The position numbers were made by a program, and so were the translations under genes. A stretch of DNA of 64,000 nt, taken from NCBI GenBank assembly GCA_963848955.1, contig CAWKFQ010000027.1:62001-126000 (forward strand), given 5' to 3'. Of this stretch, positions 38,866 through 48,109 are shown one piece after another. Source of the DNA: DASUPK01 sp963848955 (GTDB lineage Bacteria > Actinomycetota > Thermoleophilia > Solirubrobacterales > 70-9). Position 1 is the first letter of the stretch. Each line of letters opens with the position of its first letter. The notes beneath the pieces were generated by a model. The model worked only from the letters and a program-made list of their open reading frames with translations. It had not been told where the DNA came from and ran no database searches.

Positions 38866-39171
38866 GTGATCCTCTACACCTGCGGCCAGAAGAAGAGTCA
38901 CGCCTCGATTGGCCACCCGTGCGGGCGAGCCGCAAAGGCGCTCGACGAGGCCGGCTACGAGTACGAGATCCGCGACCTCCCGGGCTACCGCCTTGCGCCC
39001 TGGACCTGGGGTGATCGTCGCAGCGGGCGGGAGGAGGTCCGCGAGCTGACGGGACAGATCAACCTGCCGGTTCTCCTGCTCGACGAGGGCAGGACCGTGG
39101 TCGGCTCGGGCAAGATCGCCGACTGGGCCAAGGCCCACCCGGCCTATCAGCCCGAGGTCGGCGGCGGATGA
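38866..39171 (+). CDS. Glutaredoxin/GST N-terminal-like thioredoxin-fold protein
   Basis: A 101-residue single thioredoxin-fold domain. MILYTCGQKKSHASIGHPCG is the first strand and redox region; the pair of Cys is not a CxxC but separated by 12 residues. INLPVLLLDEGRTVVGSGKIADW contains the cis-Pro and C-terminal part. GTG 38866 lies 11 bases after purB and the stop overlaps the purC ATG (ATGA), so it is embedded in the pur operon. Its role is unknown; thiol chemistry or a substrate-binding adaptor are options. Confidence 0.72.
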   Translation: MILYTCGQKKSHASIGHPCGRAAKALDEAGYEYEIRDLPGYRLAPWTWGDRRSGREEVRELTGQINLPVLLLDEGRTVVGSGKIADWAKAHPAYQPEVGGG

Positions 39172-40022
39172 CCACCTCCCTCGCCGATCTGAAGCACCAC
39201 AGCTCGGGCAAGGTCCGGGAGATCTACGAGGACGGCGACGAGCTGATCATGGTCGCCTCGGATCGGATCTCGGTCTACGACGTGATCCTGCCGACCCAGA
39301 TTCCCGACAAGGGCAGGGTGCTGACCCAGATGTCGCTCTTCTGGTTCGAGCTGACCGGCGACATCGTGCCCAACCACTTCATCTCCGAGGACGTCCCGCC
39401 CGAGGCCGCGGGCCGCGGGATGCGGGTCCGGAAGCTCGAGATGTACCCGATCGAGTGCGTCGTCCGCGGCTACCTCTCGGGCTCGGGCTGGCGCGAGTAC
39501 CGGGAGACCGAGGCGGTCTGCGGGATCGAGCTGCCGGCGGGCATGCAAGGAGTCCGAGAAGCTGCCCGAGCCGATCTTCACGCCGGCCACCAAGGCTGAG
39601 CTCGGGGAGCACGACGAGAACATCGACTTCGACCGGGCCGCCGAGATCATCGGCGACCGGCATCTGATGGAGGAGCTGCGCCGGATCTCGATCGAGATCT
39701 ACCGGCGGGCCGCCGACCACGCGGCCGAGCGAGGGATCATCCTCGCCGACACCAAGTTCGAGTTCGGCAGCTCGCCAGGCGCCGAGATCGTGCTCGGCGA
39801 CGAGGTCCTGACCCCCGATTCGTCGCGGTTCTGGCCCGCCGACGACTACGAGCCCGGCCGCTCTCAGGCCTCATTCGACAAGCAGTACGTCCGCGACTGC
39901 TCGGATCAGTCGGCTGGGACCACACGCCGCCGGCGCCGGAGCTGCCGGCCGAGGTGGTCCAGAACACCCGCGCGAAGTACGTCGAGGCGTACGAGCGGAT
40001 CACCGGCCGCAGGCTCGATTAG
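39168..40022 (+). CDS. purC: SAICAR synthetase (two frameshifts)
   Basis: Ligates aspartate to CAIR. KHHSSGKVREIYEDGDEL is the phosphate loop, then ASDRISVYDVILP, IECVVRGYLSGSGW, IFTPATKA, DTKFEFG and DEVLTPDSSRFWP, all typical. Breaks near 39545 (+1; removal of C39546 or A39547 restores ...AGM-K/Q-ESEKLPEPIF) and near 39901 (-1; a missing G in the Trp codon of ...RDWL) disturb the frame. The repaired protein is about 285 residues and ends TGRRLD. ATG 39168 overlaps the preceding stop. Confidence 0.9.
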
Positions 40023-40052
40023 TTGCGGCAGCCCGGCCGCTAGGCTGGGATC

Positions 40053-40304
40053 GTGAAGGCCAAGGTCCTGATCAGGCCCAAGGAGGGCATCCTCGACCCG
40101 CAGGGGAAGGCGGTCGAGCGGGCGCTGCCAGCGCTCGGCTTCGAGGGGGTCGCACGACGTCCGTGTCGGGCGGCTGGTCGAGCTGGAGACCGACGATCCC
40201 GACAAGCTCGACGCGCTCTGCGAGAAGCTGCTCGCCAACCCGCTGATCGAGGACTTCGAGATCGTGATCGAGGAGGCGCCACGGCAACGGCGGGATCGGC
40301 GTGA
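40053..40304 (+). CDS. purS: FGAM synthase subunit PurS (frameshifted)
   Basis: Small subunit bridging PurQ and PurL. VKAKVLIRPKEGILDPQGKA and VERALPALGFEGV are in one frame and VGRLVELETDDPDKLDALCE, then LLANPLIEDFEIVIEEA in the next. One extra base lies near 40150-40155 (A40154 removal gives GVADVRVGRL). The exact end is unclear: a stop at 40302-40304 overlapping the purQ GTG (GTGA) needs a further -1 shift near 40270. Removing A40281 would instead run it into purQ. GTG 40053 is the start. Confidence 0.85.
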   Translation: MKAKVLIRPKEGILDPQGKAVERALPALGFEGVARRPCRAAGRAGDRRSRQARRALREAARQPADRGLRDRDRGGATATAGSA

Positions 40305-40974
40305 TCGGCGTCATCCAGTTCCCGGGCTCCTGCGACGAGCGCGATGCGCTCGCGGCGCTGCGAGCGGGTCGGCGAGGGCCGGCTCGTCTGGCACGAGGAG
40401 ACGGACCTCTCGGGCCTCGACGGCGTGGTCGTCCCCGGCGGCTTCTCCTACGGCGACTACCTGCGGGCCGGGGCGATCGCCCGCTTCTCGCCGGCGATGG
40501 AGGCGGTCGCGCGCTTCGCCGCGGAGGGCGGCCCGGTGCTCGGCATCTGCAACGGCTTTCAGGTGCTCTGCGAGGCGGGCCTGCTTCCGGGTGCGCTGCT
40601 GCCGAACGAGGGGCTGCGCTTCATCTGCCGGCAGGTCGGGCTGGTGGCTCGAGGACTTCGGGGACCCGTTCGGCGCCGGGCTCGAACAGGGCGAGCGACT
40701 CTCGATCCCGGTCAAGCACATGAGCGGCCGCTACTTCGCCCCGGACGATCAGCTCGACCGAATGGAGGCGGAGGGGCGGATCGCGTTCCGCTACGCGCCC
40801 GGCGAGAACCCGAACGGCAGCGTGCGGGACATCGCCGGCGTGCTCAACGAGGCGGGCAACGTGCTCGGCCTGATGCCGCATCCCGAGCACGCCGTCGACC
40901 CACTCACCGGATCCGACGACGGGCTCGCCCTCTTCCGGGCGCTGGCCGCCTCGCCGCAGGCCGCCGCCGCGTGA
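40301..40974 (+). CDS. purQ: FGAM synthase glutaminase subunit PurQ (two frameshifts)
   Basis: Class I glutamine amidotransferase. VIGVIQFPGSCDERDA is the N-terminus, VVVPGGFSYGDYLRAGAIA and GPVLGICNGFQVLCEAGLLPG carry the nucleophile Cys, and MPHPEHAVDPL the catalytic His-x-Glu. Breaks lie near 40362 (+1, in ...AALRRVGEGRL) and near 40652 (+1, in ...GLVVEDFGDPFG). Repaired length is about 224 residues. GTG 40301; the stop overlaps the purL GTG (GTGA). Confidence 0.9.
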
Positions 40975-43208
40975 GCGCGGTATCCGAGTCAAGACACCGC
41001 GAGCTCGGGCTCACCGACTTCGAGTACGAGCGCATCACCGAGCTGCTCGGCCGGGACCCGAACGACGTGGAGCTGGCGATGTTCTCGCTGCTCTGGTCCG
41101 AGCACTGCGCCTACAAGCACTCGCGGAAGCTGCTCGGACGCCTCCCTACGGAGGGCGAGCGCGTCGTCATGGGCCCGGGAGAGAACGCCGGAGCCGTGGA
41201 CGTCGGGAACGGGCACGCGATCGCGTTCAAGGTCGAATCCCACAATCATCCGAGCGCAGTGGAGCCATTCCAGGGCGCGGCGACGGGGGTCGGCGGGATC
41301 CTGCGGGACGTGTTCGCGATCGGGGCTCGGCCGATCGCGGTGCTCGATTCGCTGCGATTCGGCGAGCTCGCCTCGGATCGATCCCGCTACCTGTTCGAGG
41401 GAGCTGTTGCGGGAATCGGGCACTACGGCAACTCGATCGGCGTCCCCAACGTGGGTGGCGAGGTCTACTTCGAGCCGCCCTACGAGCACAACTGCCTCGT
41501 CAACGCGATGTGCGTGGGTCTGGCGCGTACCGACGAGATGATCCGCTCCGCGGCCGCCGGGCCGGGGAATCTGCTGGTGATCATGGGCGCCTCGACCGGC
41601 CGCGACGGGATCGGCGGCGCCTCGGTACTGGCATCCGCTGAGCTCGAGGCCGGCGACGATTCGAAGCGGCCGAGTGTTCAGATCGGCGACCCGTTCGAGG
41701 AGTCCAAGCTGCTCGAGTGCTGCCTGGAGCTGCTCGAGCGCGACCTGCTCCTCTCCCTCCAGGACCTCGGCGCGGCGGGCCTGACCTCGTCGGCGGGGGA
41801 GATGGCCTCCAAGGGAGGCGTCGGGCTCGACATCGACGTGTCGCGGATCCCCCTGCGCGAGGCGGACCTCGAGCCCTTCGAGGTGATGGTCTCCGAATCC
41901 CAGGAGCGGATGCTGGCGGTCGTCGATCCATCGAAGCTGGACGCAGTGATCGCGACCTGCGAGCGCTGGCAGACCGGGGCCGCGGCCATCGGCGACGTGA
42001 CCGACACCGGACGCCTGCGGGTTCTCGACGACGGCGTCGAGGTCGGGGACGTCCCGGTTTCGGCGCTGGTGGACGAGTGCCCTCTGTATGACCTCGAGCC
42101 CGAGGAGCCCGACGGGTGGATGTACGGAAACTCGGACAGCCTGGGAGAGCTCGTCGCCCTCAGCGCCGGCCGCTCGGCCAACCCCAGCGATCCCTCGGCG
42201 GTCATCTGCGCGCTGCTCGCCTCCTCGAACGTCGCATCGAAGCGATGGGCCTTCGAGCAGTACGACTCGGTGGTGGGGTCACGCACGGCGCGGCGCCCCG
42301 AGGACGCAGACGCGGCGGTGCTGATGCTGCCCGAGTCGGACCGAGCGATCGCCGTCGCGATCGACGGCAACGGACGGCGGGTGGCCTGTGATCCGTACGC
42401 GGGGACGGTCGAGGCGGTCATGGAGTGCGCGCAGAACCTCGCCTGCGCCGGCGCCGAGCCGCTCGGGCTGACCAACTGCCTCAACTTCGGGAACCCGGAG
42501 AAGCCCAACGTCGCCTGGCAGCTCGACCGGGCCACGCTGGGACTGGCGGATGCCTGCCTCGGTTTGAAGATCCCGGTCGTGGGCGGGAACGTCTCGCTCT
42601 ACAACGAGACCGAGCACGGCCCGATCTACCCGACCCCGGTCGTCGGCATGGTCGGCGAGCTGCCCGATCCCGCCCGTGCGCCCGGAATCGCGCCGGGTGG
42701 GGGCGACCGGCTGATCCTCGTCGGCCCGTTTGCGCCCTCGCTGGCCGGTTCGGAGCTGGCCAAGCAGAGGGGCGAGCTCGATGCCGGGCTGCCGCAGGTC
42801 GAGATCGGCGCCGTGGCAGAGACTCTCGCGTTCGTCCGTCGGGTCGTGCGCGACGGCGGGGCTACAGCGGCCCACGACGTCAGCGACGGCGGGCTCGCCT
42901 GCGCGCTGGCCGAGATGGCGATTGCGGCCGGCCGGGGCATCGAGGCCGACCTCGATCCGCTGGTGGAGCTGCGGGGCGGATCGGGCGAGAGCTGCCTCTT
43001 CGGCGAGGGGCCGGGAGGGATCATCCTGGGCGTCTCGGCCGAGCATGGCGACGACCTCCTCCAGGCCGCCGAGCAGGCCGGTGTCGAGGCCCTGGAGGTC
43101 GGCGGAGTCGGCGGGGATCGGCTCACGCTCTCGGCCGCCGAACGCGACGTCTCCGTGGCGCTCGCCGACGCGGAGCGCGCCTGGCGCTCGCTTCCCGAGC
43201 GGCTCTGA
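40971..43208 (+). CDS. purL: FGAM synthase large subunit PurL
   Basis: ATP-dependent synthetase that makes formylglycinamidine ribonucleotide with PurS and PurQ. At 745 residues it is the small PurL type that requires PurS. Conserved parts: LLWSEHCAYKHSRKLL, FKVESHNHPSAVEPFQGAAT, GVPNVGGEVYF, LQDLGAAGLTSS, VVGGNVSLYNE and AHDVSDGGLACALAEMA. Intact. GTG 40971 is chosen over a longer in-frame opening that runs antiparallel in meaning through purQ. End of the first part of the pur cluster. Confidence 0.95.
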   Translation: MSAVSESRHRELGLTDFEYERITELLGRDPNDVELAMFSLLWSEHCAYKHSRKLLGRLPTEGERVVMGPGENAGAVDVGNGHAIAFKVESHNHPSAVEPFQGAATGVGGILRDVFAIGARPIAVLDSLRFGELASDRSRYLFEGAVAGIGHYGNSIGVPNVGGEVYFEPPYEHNCLVNAMCVGLARTDEMIRSAAAGPGNLLVIMGASTGRDGIGGASVLASAELEAGDDSKRPSVQIGDPFEESKLLECCLELLERDLLLSLQDLGAAGLTSSAGEMASKGGVGLDIDVSRIPLREADLEPFEVMVSESQERMLAVVDPSKLDAVIATCERWQTGAAAIGDVTDTGRLRVLDDGVEVGDVPVSALVDECPLYDLEPEEPDGWMYGNSDSLGELVALSAGRSANPSDPSAVICALLASSNVASKRWAFEQYDSVVGSRTARRPEDADAAVLMLPESDRAIAVAIDGNGRRVACDPYAGTVEAVMECAQNLACAGAEPLGLTNCLNFGNPEKPNVAWQLDRATLGLADACLGLKIPVVGGNVSLYNETEHGPIYPTPVVGMVGELPDPARAPGIAPGGGDRLILVGPFAPSLAGSELAKQRGELDAGLPQVEIGAVAETLAFVRRVVRDGGATAAHDVSDGGLACALAEMAIAAGRGIEADLDPLVELRGGSGESCLFGEGPGGIILGVSAEHGDDLLQAAEQAGVEALEVGGVGGDRLTLSAAERDVSVALADAERAWRSLPERL

Positions 43209-43257
43209 GCAGGGCAAATCGCTGATTGCACTCCCGTTCCGGGGGTAGGATCGTGGT

Positions 43258-44556
43258 GTGTTTGGGCACAAACCGCGACTAGCCCACGCGCATCACGGAG
43301 AGCAGCATCCGCTGCTCAGGCAGATCGGGATCTCATTCGGCGTGGCCGCATTGCTTGCGATCGCGGCGCTTCTCCTGCTGCCGCCGCACGCCCATGGCAA
43401 CTTCGTCTACTGGAGCAACCAATCTCCCGGCAGCACGATTGGCCGCGCCAAAATCAACGGGACAGGCGCGAACAACAGCTTCATCGCCGGCATCGACCAA
43501 CCGCGGGGGGTTGCCGTCGACTCCAAGTTCATGTACTGGGCCGAAGGTGGCGGCGGCGGCAACTCCATCGGCCGGGCGAACCTCGACGGCTCGGGGGTGA
43601 ATCACCAGTTCATCACCACGGGGGTGAGCAATCCGACCGGTGTCGCGGTGACCTCTTCGAGCATCTACTGGGAGAACCAAGTCGGAATGGGCGGGTTCTC
43701 GATCGGCCGGGCGAACCTCGACGGAAGCAACCCGAATCCCAACTTCATTCCTAGTCCAGTCCAGATCGGTGGGCTCGCCACCGACTCGAGCTTCGTCTAC
43801 TTCTTCGGCGATGCCACGCACATTGGACGGGCAACGCTCGACGGGACCTCAGTAGACCGCACCTTCATCACGATTCCGGACCGCTTCTCTGGGCTCGCGG
43901 TGGACCCCACTTTCCTCTATTGGAGTCGAAGCGGTGCAAGCGCGATTGGGCGCGCTCCTGTGGGCGGGGGCACGGTGCAGGACACGTTCGTCCCTTCGGG
44001 TACGTCGGGCGGAGGACCGTGCGGAGTCGCCGTCAACTCGCAGTTCCTCTTCTGGGGCAACCAAGACGCGCCCGCGATCGGGCGCTCGAACATCAACGGC
44101 AGCTCGCCGAATCCAACGTTGATCGCCGGGCCCACCAGCCCTTGTCTGCTCGCCGCGGCCCCATCCAACAAGATCACGGTCAACTCAGTCAGCAAGAACA
44201 AGAAGAAGGGCACGGCCAGCATCAACACCAAGGTGCCGGGGCCGGGCCAGGCGACGCTGAATCAGACGAACACCCCGCCCGACGTCAATGCGACCGCGGC
44301 CGGCGTCAAGCAGGTCGGCCTGACGATCACGCAGGCCTCGTCCTTCAAGCTCGCGGTGAAGCCGACTGGCAAGACGTCGAAGAAGCTCAGCAAGCAGATC
44401 AAGAAGCAGCTGAAGAAGAAGAGCAAGGCGAAGGCCAAGGCCAGCGTGACCGTGTTCATCCACTTCGTCCCGTCCGGCGTGGCGGGGGTTCCGAACACCC
44501 AGCAGGTCAAGGTCACCCTGATCAAGCAGGAAGACGAAGAAGTAGCCTCGCTTTGA
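43258..44556 (+). CDS. Secreted YWTD-type beta-propeller protein, copy 1
   Basis: 432 residues. A signal/anchor helix (~22-45) precedes about five repeats of a ~45-residue unit reading ...FVYWSN......IGRAKINGTG..N.FI, like LDL-receptor B (YWTD) propeller blades. A C-terminal beta-domain (~300-410, NKITVNSVSKNKKKGTA; VTVFIHFVPSGVAGVPNTQQ) follows, with a Lys-rich loop. It is probably a surface protein binding an extracellular ligand. The downstream paralogue starts inside its stop (TTGA). Why it lies between purL and purF is not evident. Confidence 0.7.
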   Translation: MFGHKPRLAHAHHGEQHPLLRQIGISFGVAALLAIAALLLLPPHAHGNFVYWSNQSPGSTIGRAKINGTGANNSFIAGIDQPRGVAVDSKFMYWAEGGGGGNSIGRANLDGSGVNHQFITTGVSNPTGVAVTSSSIYWENQVGMGGFSIGRANLDGSNPNPNFIPSPVQIGGLATDSSFVYFFGDATHIGRATLDGTSVDRTFITIPDRFSGLAVDPTFLYWSRSGASAIGRAPVGGGTVQDTFVPSGTSGGGPCGVAVNSQFLFWGNQDAPAIGRSNINGSSPNPTLIAGPTSPCLLAAAPSNKITVNSVSKNKKKGTASINTKVPGPGQATLNQTNTPPDVNATAAGVKQVGLTITQASSFKLAVKPTGKTSKKLSKQIKKQLKKKSKAKAKASVTVFIHFVPSGVAGVPNTQQVKVTLIKQEDEEVASL

Positions 44557-45806
44557 ATCGAAGAGCGTCCGGACGACGTCTACCGCATGGCGGGATTGCC
44601 GCCCCTCTCCTCGCGGCGCTGGTGCTCTTGATTGCGGCGCCGCAGGCATGGGCGAACTTCGTCTACTGGACGAGCGGCACACCGAACTCGGCGATCGCGC
44701 GGGCGAAGCTCAATGGCACAGCGCTGAACCCGGCGTTCATCGTCGGACTCAACAACCCGCATGGCGTCGCGACCGACTCGAAGTTCATCTACTGGACACA
44801 GGGCGACGCGACGAACGGATCGATCGGCAGAGCCAACCTTGACGGGACAGACGCGAATCCGGGCTTCATCCCGCATTCCGCCGGGGTGAGCGATCCCTCG
44901 GGGATCGCGCTGACTCCCGACGCCGTCTACTGGCAGAACGGCGGCGGGACCATCGGCAGGGCGAACATCGACGGCTCGGCGCCGAATCCGGGATTCATTG
45001 CCACCACCAACAGCGCCTGCGGACTGGCCGCCGACTCCAACTTCCTCTACTTCCTGAACAACGGCGGCACACAGATCGGGCGGGCGCCGCTCGACGGAGC
45101 CTCGGTCACCCCCGACTTCGCCTCCATCCCCGAGGCCTTCTGCGGCCTCTCGATCGATTACAACTACCTGTACTGGGGATCCGACAGCGGCAACACGGTC
45201 GGGGTGGTGCCGGTCGTAGGCGGACCCGCTCAAGCGGACTACATCGATGCGGGAACGACGGGTGGAGGACCGAGCGGTGTCGCGGTCAACTCGCAATTCA
45301 TCTTCTGGGGCAATTACGACACCGGCGCGATCGCCCGCGCCAATCTGAACGGCGCGGCACCGAAACTCGCGTTGATCCCCGATGCGGGGGTCACCGGACC
45401 CGCGGACGCGTCGCAGCTCACAGCCGCACCCGCCAACAAGATCACGGTGAACTCGGTGACGAACATCAAGAAGAAGGGAACCGCGACCATCCAGGCCAGG
45501 GTGCCGAGTCCCGGGCTCGTGACGCTCGATCAGACGGGCTCGGCGCCCGACGTCGGCGCATCGGCGGCGGCCGTCGAGCAGGTGAGCATGAGCCTGCCGC
45601 GGGCCGAGGTCTTCGAGCTGACCGTGAAACCGACCGGGAAGACGGCGCGGAAGCTCAAGAAGCGGGTGTTGAAGAAGGGCAAGGGGAGGGTCACGGTGAG
45701 CGTCTTCATCCACTTCGTCCCGGCCACGGTGGCGGGGGTACCGAACACCCAGCAGGTCACGGTCGCGCTCATCAAGAAGGGCAAGAGGGAGAAGCCGAGG
45801 AAGTAG
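44553..45806 (+). CDS. Secreted YWTD-type beta-propeller protein, copy 2
   Basis: A 417-residue paralogue of the preceding gene: signal peptide (LAALVLLIAAPQAWA), propeller blades (FVYWTSGTPNSAIARAKLNG, IGRANLDGTDANPGFI, IFWGNYDTGAIARANLNG) and the same C-terminal domain (NKITVNSVTNIKKKGTA, VFIHFVPATVAGVPNTQQ). TTG 44553 overlaps the previous stop (TTGA), implying translational coupling. No catalytic residues are recognisable. Tandem duplication followed by divergence. Confidence 0.7.
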   Translation: MNRRASGRRLPHGGIAAPLLAALVLLIAAPQAWANFVYWTSGTPNSAIARAKLNGTALNPAFIVGLNNPHGVATDSKFIYWTQGDATNGSIGRANLDGTDANPGFIPHSAGVSDPSGIALTPDAVYWQNGGGTIGRANIDGSAPNPGFIATTNSACGLAADSNFLYFLNNGGTQIGRAPLDGASVTPDFASIPEAFCGLSIDYNYLYWGSDSGNTVGVVPVVGGPAQADYIDAGTTGGGPSGVAVNSQFIFWGNYDTGAIARANLNGAAPKLALIPDAGVTGPADASQLTAAPANKITVNSVTNIKKKGTATIQARVPSPGLVTLDQTGSAPDVGASAAAVEQVSMSLPRAEVFELTVKPTGKTARKLKKRVLKKGKGRVTVSVFIHFVPATVAGVPNTQQVTVALIKKGKREKPRK

Positions 45807-45959
45807 GCCCGTGGCGGGAGCGGCTCCGGCCCTGCAAATCGCCGCATTTTGGGGGAGTGAACGCCGCGGGGCGCGCCTTGCCCGCTGCTACCCTCAATCT
45901 GCGGGCTGATCTCCTGCTCGCCCATTCGATCTCCAGAGGTTGAGATACCTCCACAAGAC

Positions 45960-47552
45960 TTGACCGACGCGCGCTTCGACGTTCCCGATCGCGATGGCCC
46001 GCGCGATGAGTGCGGGGTATTCGGCGTGTACGCGCCCGGCCGCGACGTCGCGCGGCTCGCGTACTTCGGGCTCTACGCGCTCCAGCACCGTGGCCAGGAG
46101 TCGGCGGGGATCGCCACCTGCGAAGGCGGCCACATCACCACGCTGCGGGAGCTCGGGTTGGTCTCACAGGTCTTCGACGAGGACAAGCTCCGCGCGCTTG
46201 CCGGCGACATGGCGATTGGCCACGTCCGCTACTCGACCACCGGCGGCGGGGCCTGGGAGAACGCGCAGCCGGTCTGGCGCGACGACGGCCGTGAGCTGGC
46301 ACTCGCGCACAACGGCAACCTGACCAACGCGGTCGAGCTCTACAACGAGCTCACCGAGGCGGGCGTGCACCTGCGCGGCACCTCGGACTCCGAGATCATG
46401 GCCGCGCTCCTCTCCCGCACCGCGGGAGAGGGCGACGAGTGGATCGAGGACGCGGTGGCGGAGGTGATGCCGCGGCTCGAGGGCGCCTACTCGACCGTGG
46501 TGATGACCAAGCACGCGGTGGTGGCCATTCGCGACCCGCACGGGGTGCGGCCGCTGGCCCTCGGCAAGATGAAGCCGAGCGACGGGTTCCCAGAGTGCTT
46601 CGTGGTCGCCTCGGAGAGCTGCGCGTTCGACATCATCGGCGCCCAGATGATCAGGGAGGTCCAGCCGGGCGAGATGGTGTCGCTGACGGCCAAGGGCCTC
46701 GAGTTGAAGCCGGTGATCACGGGGGAGCAGCCCGCGCAGTGCGTCTTCGAGCACATCTACTTCTCGCGTCCGGATACCCGGCTCGAGAACCGGGTGCTGC
46801 AGGAGGTGCGCGGCAGGATGGGAGAGCTGCTCGCCGAGGAGGCTCCGGTCGACGCGGATCTGGTGATCTCGGTGCCGGACTCCGGCAATCCGATGGCCAA
46901 CGGGTTCGCCCGTGCGGCGGGGCTGCCCAAGGACGACGGACTGATCAAGAACCGCTACGTCCAGAGGACCTTCATCCAGCCCGGCCAGGAGCTGCGCAAG
47001 CACGGTCTGCGCATGAAGTTCAACCCCCTTCCCGAGATCGTCGCGGGCAAGCGGGTGGTGGTCGTGGACGACTCGATCGTGCGCGGCAACACGACGCGCC
47101 AGATCGTCGCGATGCTGAAGGACGCGGGTGCGAAGGAGGTCCACCTGCGGATCTCGGCGCCGCCGATCCGCCATCCCTGCCACTACGGGATCGACATGTC
47201 CACGCGCGAGGAGATGATCGCCCACGACAGGACGGTCGAGGAGATCGCGGAGGAGCTGGGGGCGGACTCCCTGGCCTACCTCTCCATGGACGCGGTGTAC
47301 GAGGCGATCGGCACACCGCGGGAGAAGCACTGCGACGCGTGCTTCACGGGCGACTATCCGCTGGGCGATCCCGAGTCGGCGAACGGCAAGTTCGCGCTCG
47401 AGGACATCGCGGTCGTTCCGGCCTCTCGGCTAGGCGTCCGCGCGCCGGACGATCCGAAAGGATGCGGACGTGAGTCAGTTCCGCATCGTGGTCCTCGCCT
47501 CGGGCAGCGGCACCAACCTGCAGGCGATCCTCAACCAGCTGCATGGCGGTGA
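45960..47552 (+). CDS. purF: Amidophosphoribosyltransferase
   Basis: First committed purine step. After a short propeptide (TDARFDVPDRDGPRDE) the N-terminal nucleophile Cys begins CGVFGVYAPG. GLYALQHRGQESAGIA and HNGNLTNAVEL complete the glutaminase; VVVVDDSIVRGNTTRQI is the PRPP loop. TTG 45960 is the start. The frame runs 83 bases into purN and ends with unconserved residues, so a shift near the end is possible (a frame-2 stop at 47471-47473 would give a GTGA overlap with purN). No purM is found between purF and purN. Confidence 0.92.
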   Translation: MTDARFDVPDRDGPRDECGVFGVYAPGRDVARLAYFGLYALQHRGQESAGIATCEGGHITTLRELGLVSQVFDEDKLRALAGDMAIGHVRYSTTGGGAWENAQPVWRDDGRELALAHNGNLTNAVELYNELTEAGVHLRGTSDSEIMAALLSRTAGEGDEWIEDAVAEVMPRLEGAYSTVVMTKHAVVAIRDPHGVRPLALGKMKPSDGFPECFVVASESCAFDIIGAQMIREVQPGEMVSLTAKGLELKPVITGEQPAQCVFEHIYFSRPDTRLENRVLQEVRGRMGELLAEEAPVDADLVISVPDSGNPMANGFARAAGLPKDDGLIKNRYVQRTFIQPGQELRKHGLRMKFNPLPEIVAGKRVVVVDDSIVRGNTTRQIVAMLKDAGAKEVHLRISAPPIRHPCHYGIDMSTREEMIAHDRTVEEIAEELGADSLAYLSMDAVYEAIGTPREKHCDACFTGDYPLGDPESANGKFALEDIAVVPASRLGVRAPDDPKGCGRESVPHRGPRLGQRHQPAGDPQPAAWR

Positions 47553-48096
47553 GGAGGGAATCGACGTCGTCGGCGTCGGGTCCGACAAGCCGGGGGCCAG
47601 GGCGCTCGAGCGGGCGCGACAGGCGGGAGTCGAGGCGGCGGTTTTCCCGACCGACGAGTACGGGGACCGCGCGGCGCGCGATCGGGTGCTCGGCGACTGG
47701 ATCGAGGAGCGGGGAGCGGACCTGGTGGTGCTCGCCGGCTACATGCAGCTGCTCTCGCCGGAGTTCGTCGGCCGGTTCCGGAACCGCGTGATCAACGTGC
47801 ATCCCGCCCTGCTGCCGTCCTTCCCCGGGATCGATGCGCTCCAGCAGGCGATCGACCATGGCTCGAAGATCACCGGGGTGACGGTGCACTTCGTGGACGA
47901 GGGGGTGGACTCCGGGCCGATCATCCTGCAGCGGCCGGTGCCGATTCCGCCGAGTCGGGATTGGGACGAGGCCGAGAAGGCGATTCACGCGAGCGAGCAC
48001 GCGCTGCTGCCGGAGACGATCAGGCTGATTGCGGCGGGGCGGGTGCGGATCGACGAGGCCAATCCTCGGGTCGTCCACATCGATCCCGGGTCTTAG
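47470..48096 (+). CDS. purN: Phosphoribosylglycinamide formyltransferase
   Basis: Transfers formyl from 10-formyl-THF to GAR. The 208-residue protein has VVLASGSGTNLQAIL (phosphate loop), LVVLAGYMQLLSPEFV, the catalytic INVHPALLPSFPG (Asn/His) and VTVHFVDEGVDSGPII (Asp), all in place. GTG 47470 follows GGATGCGGAC. It overlaps the end of purF and precedes purH by 13 bases. Confidence 0.94.
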   Translation: MSQFRIVVLASGSGTNLQAILNQLHGGEEGIDVVGVGSDKPGARALERARQAGVEAAVFPTDEYGDRAARDRVLGDWIEERGADLVVLAGYMQLLSPEFVGRFRNRVINVHPALLPSFPGIDALQQAIDHGSKITGVTVHFVDEGVDSGPIILQRPVPIPPSRDWDEAEKAIHASEHALLPETIRLIAAGRVRIDEANPRVVHIDPGS

Positions 48097-48109
48097 ACTC
48101 GCCTCTCTC

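Noticed and set aside
40344..43208. An apparent 954-residue PurQ-PurL fusion.
   Set aside because: The first part is PurQ in a shifted frame caused by a +1 break near 40362; the PurQ end is in another frame and overlaps a proper PurL GTG start at 40971.
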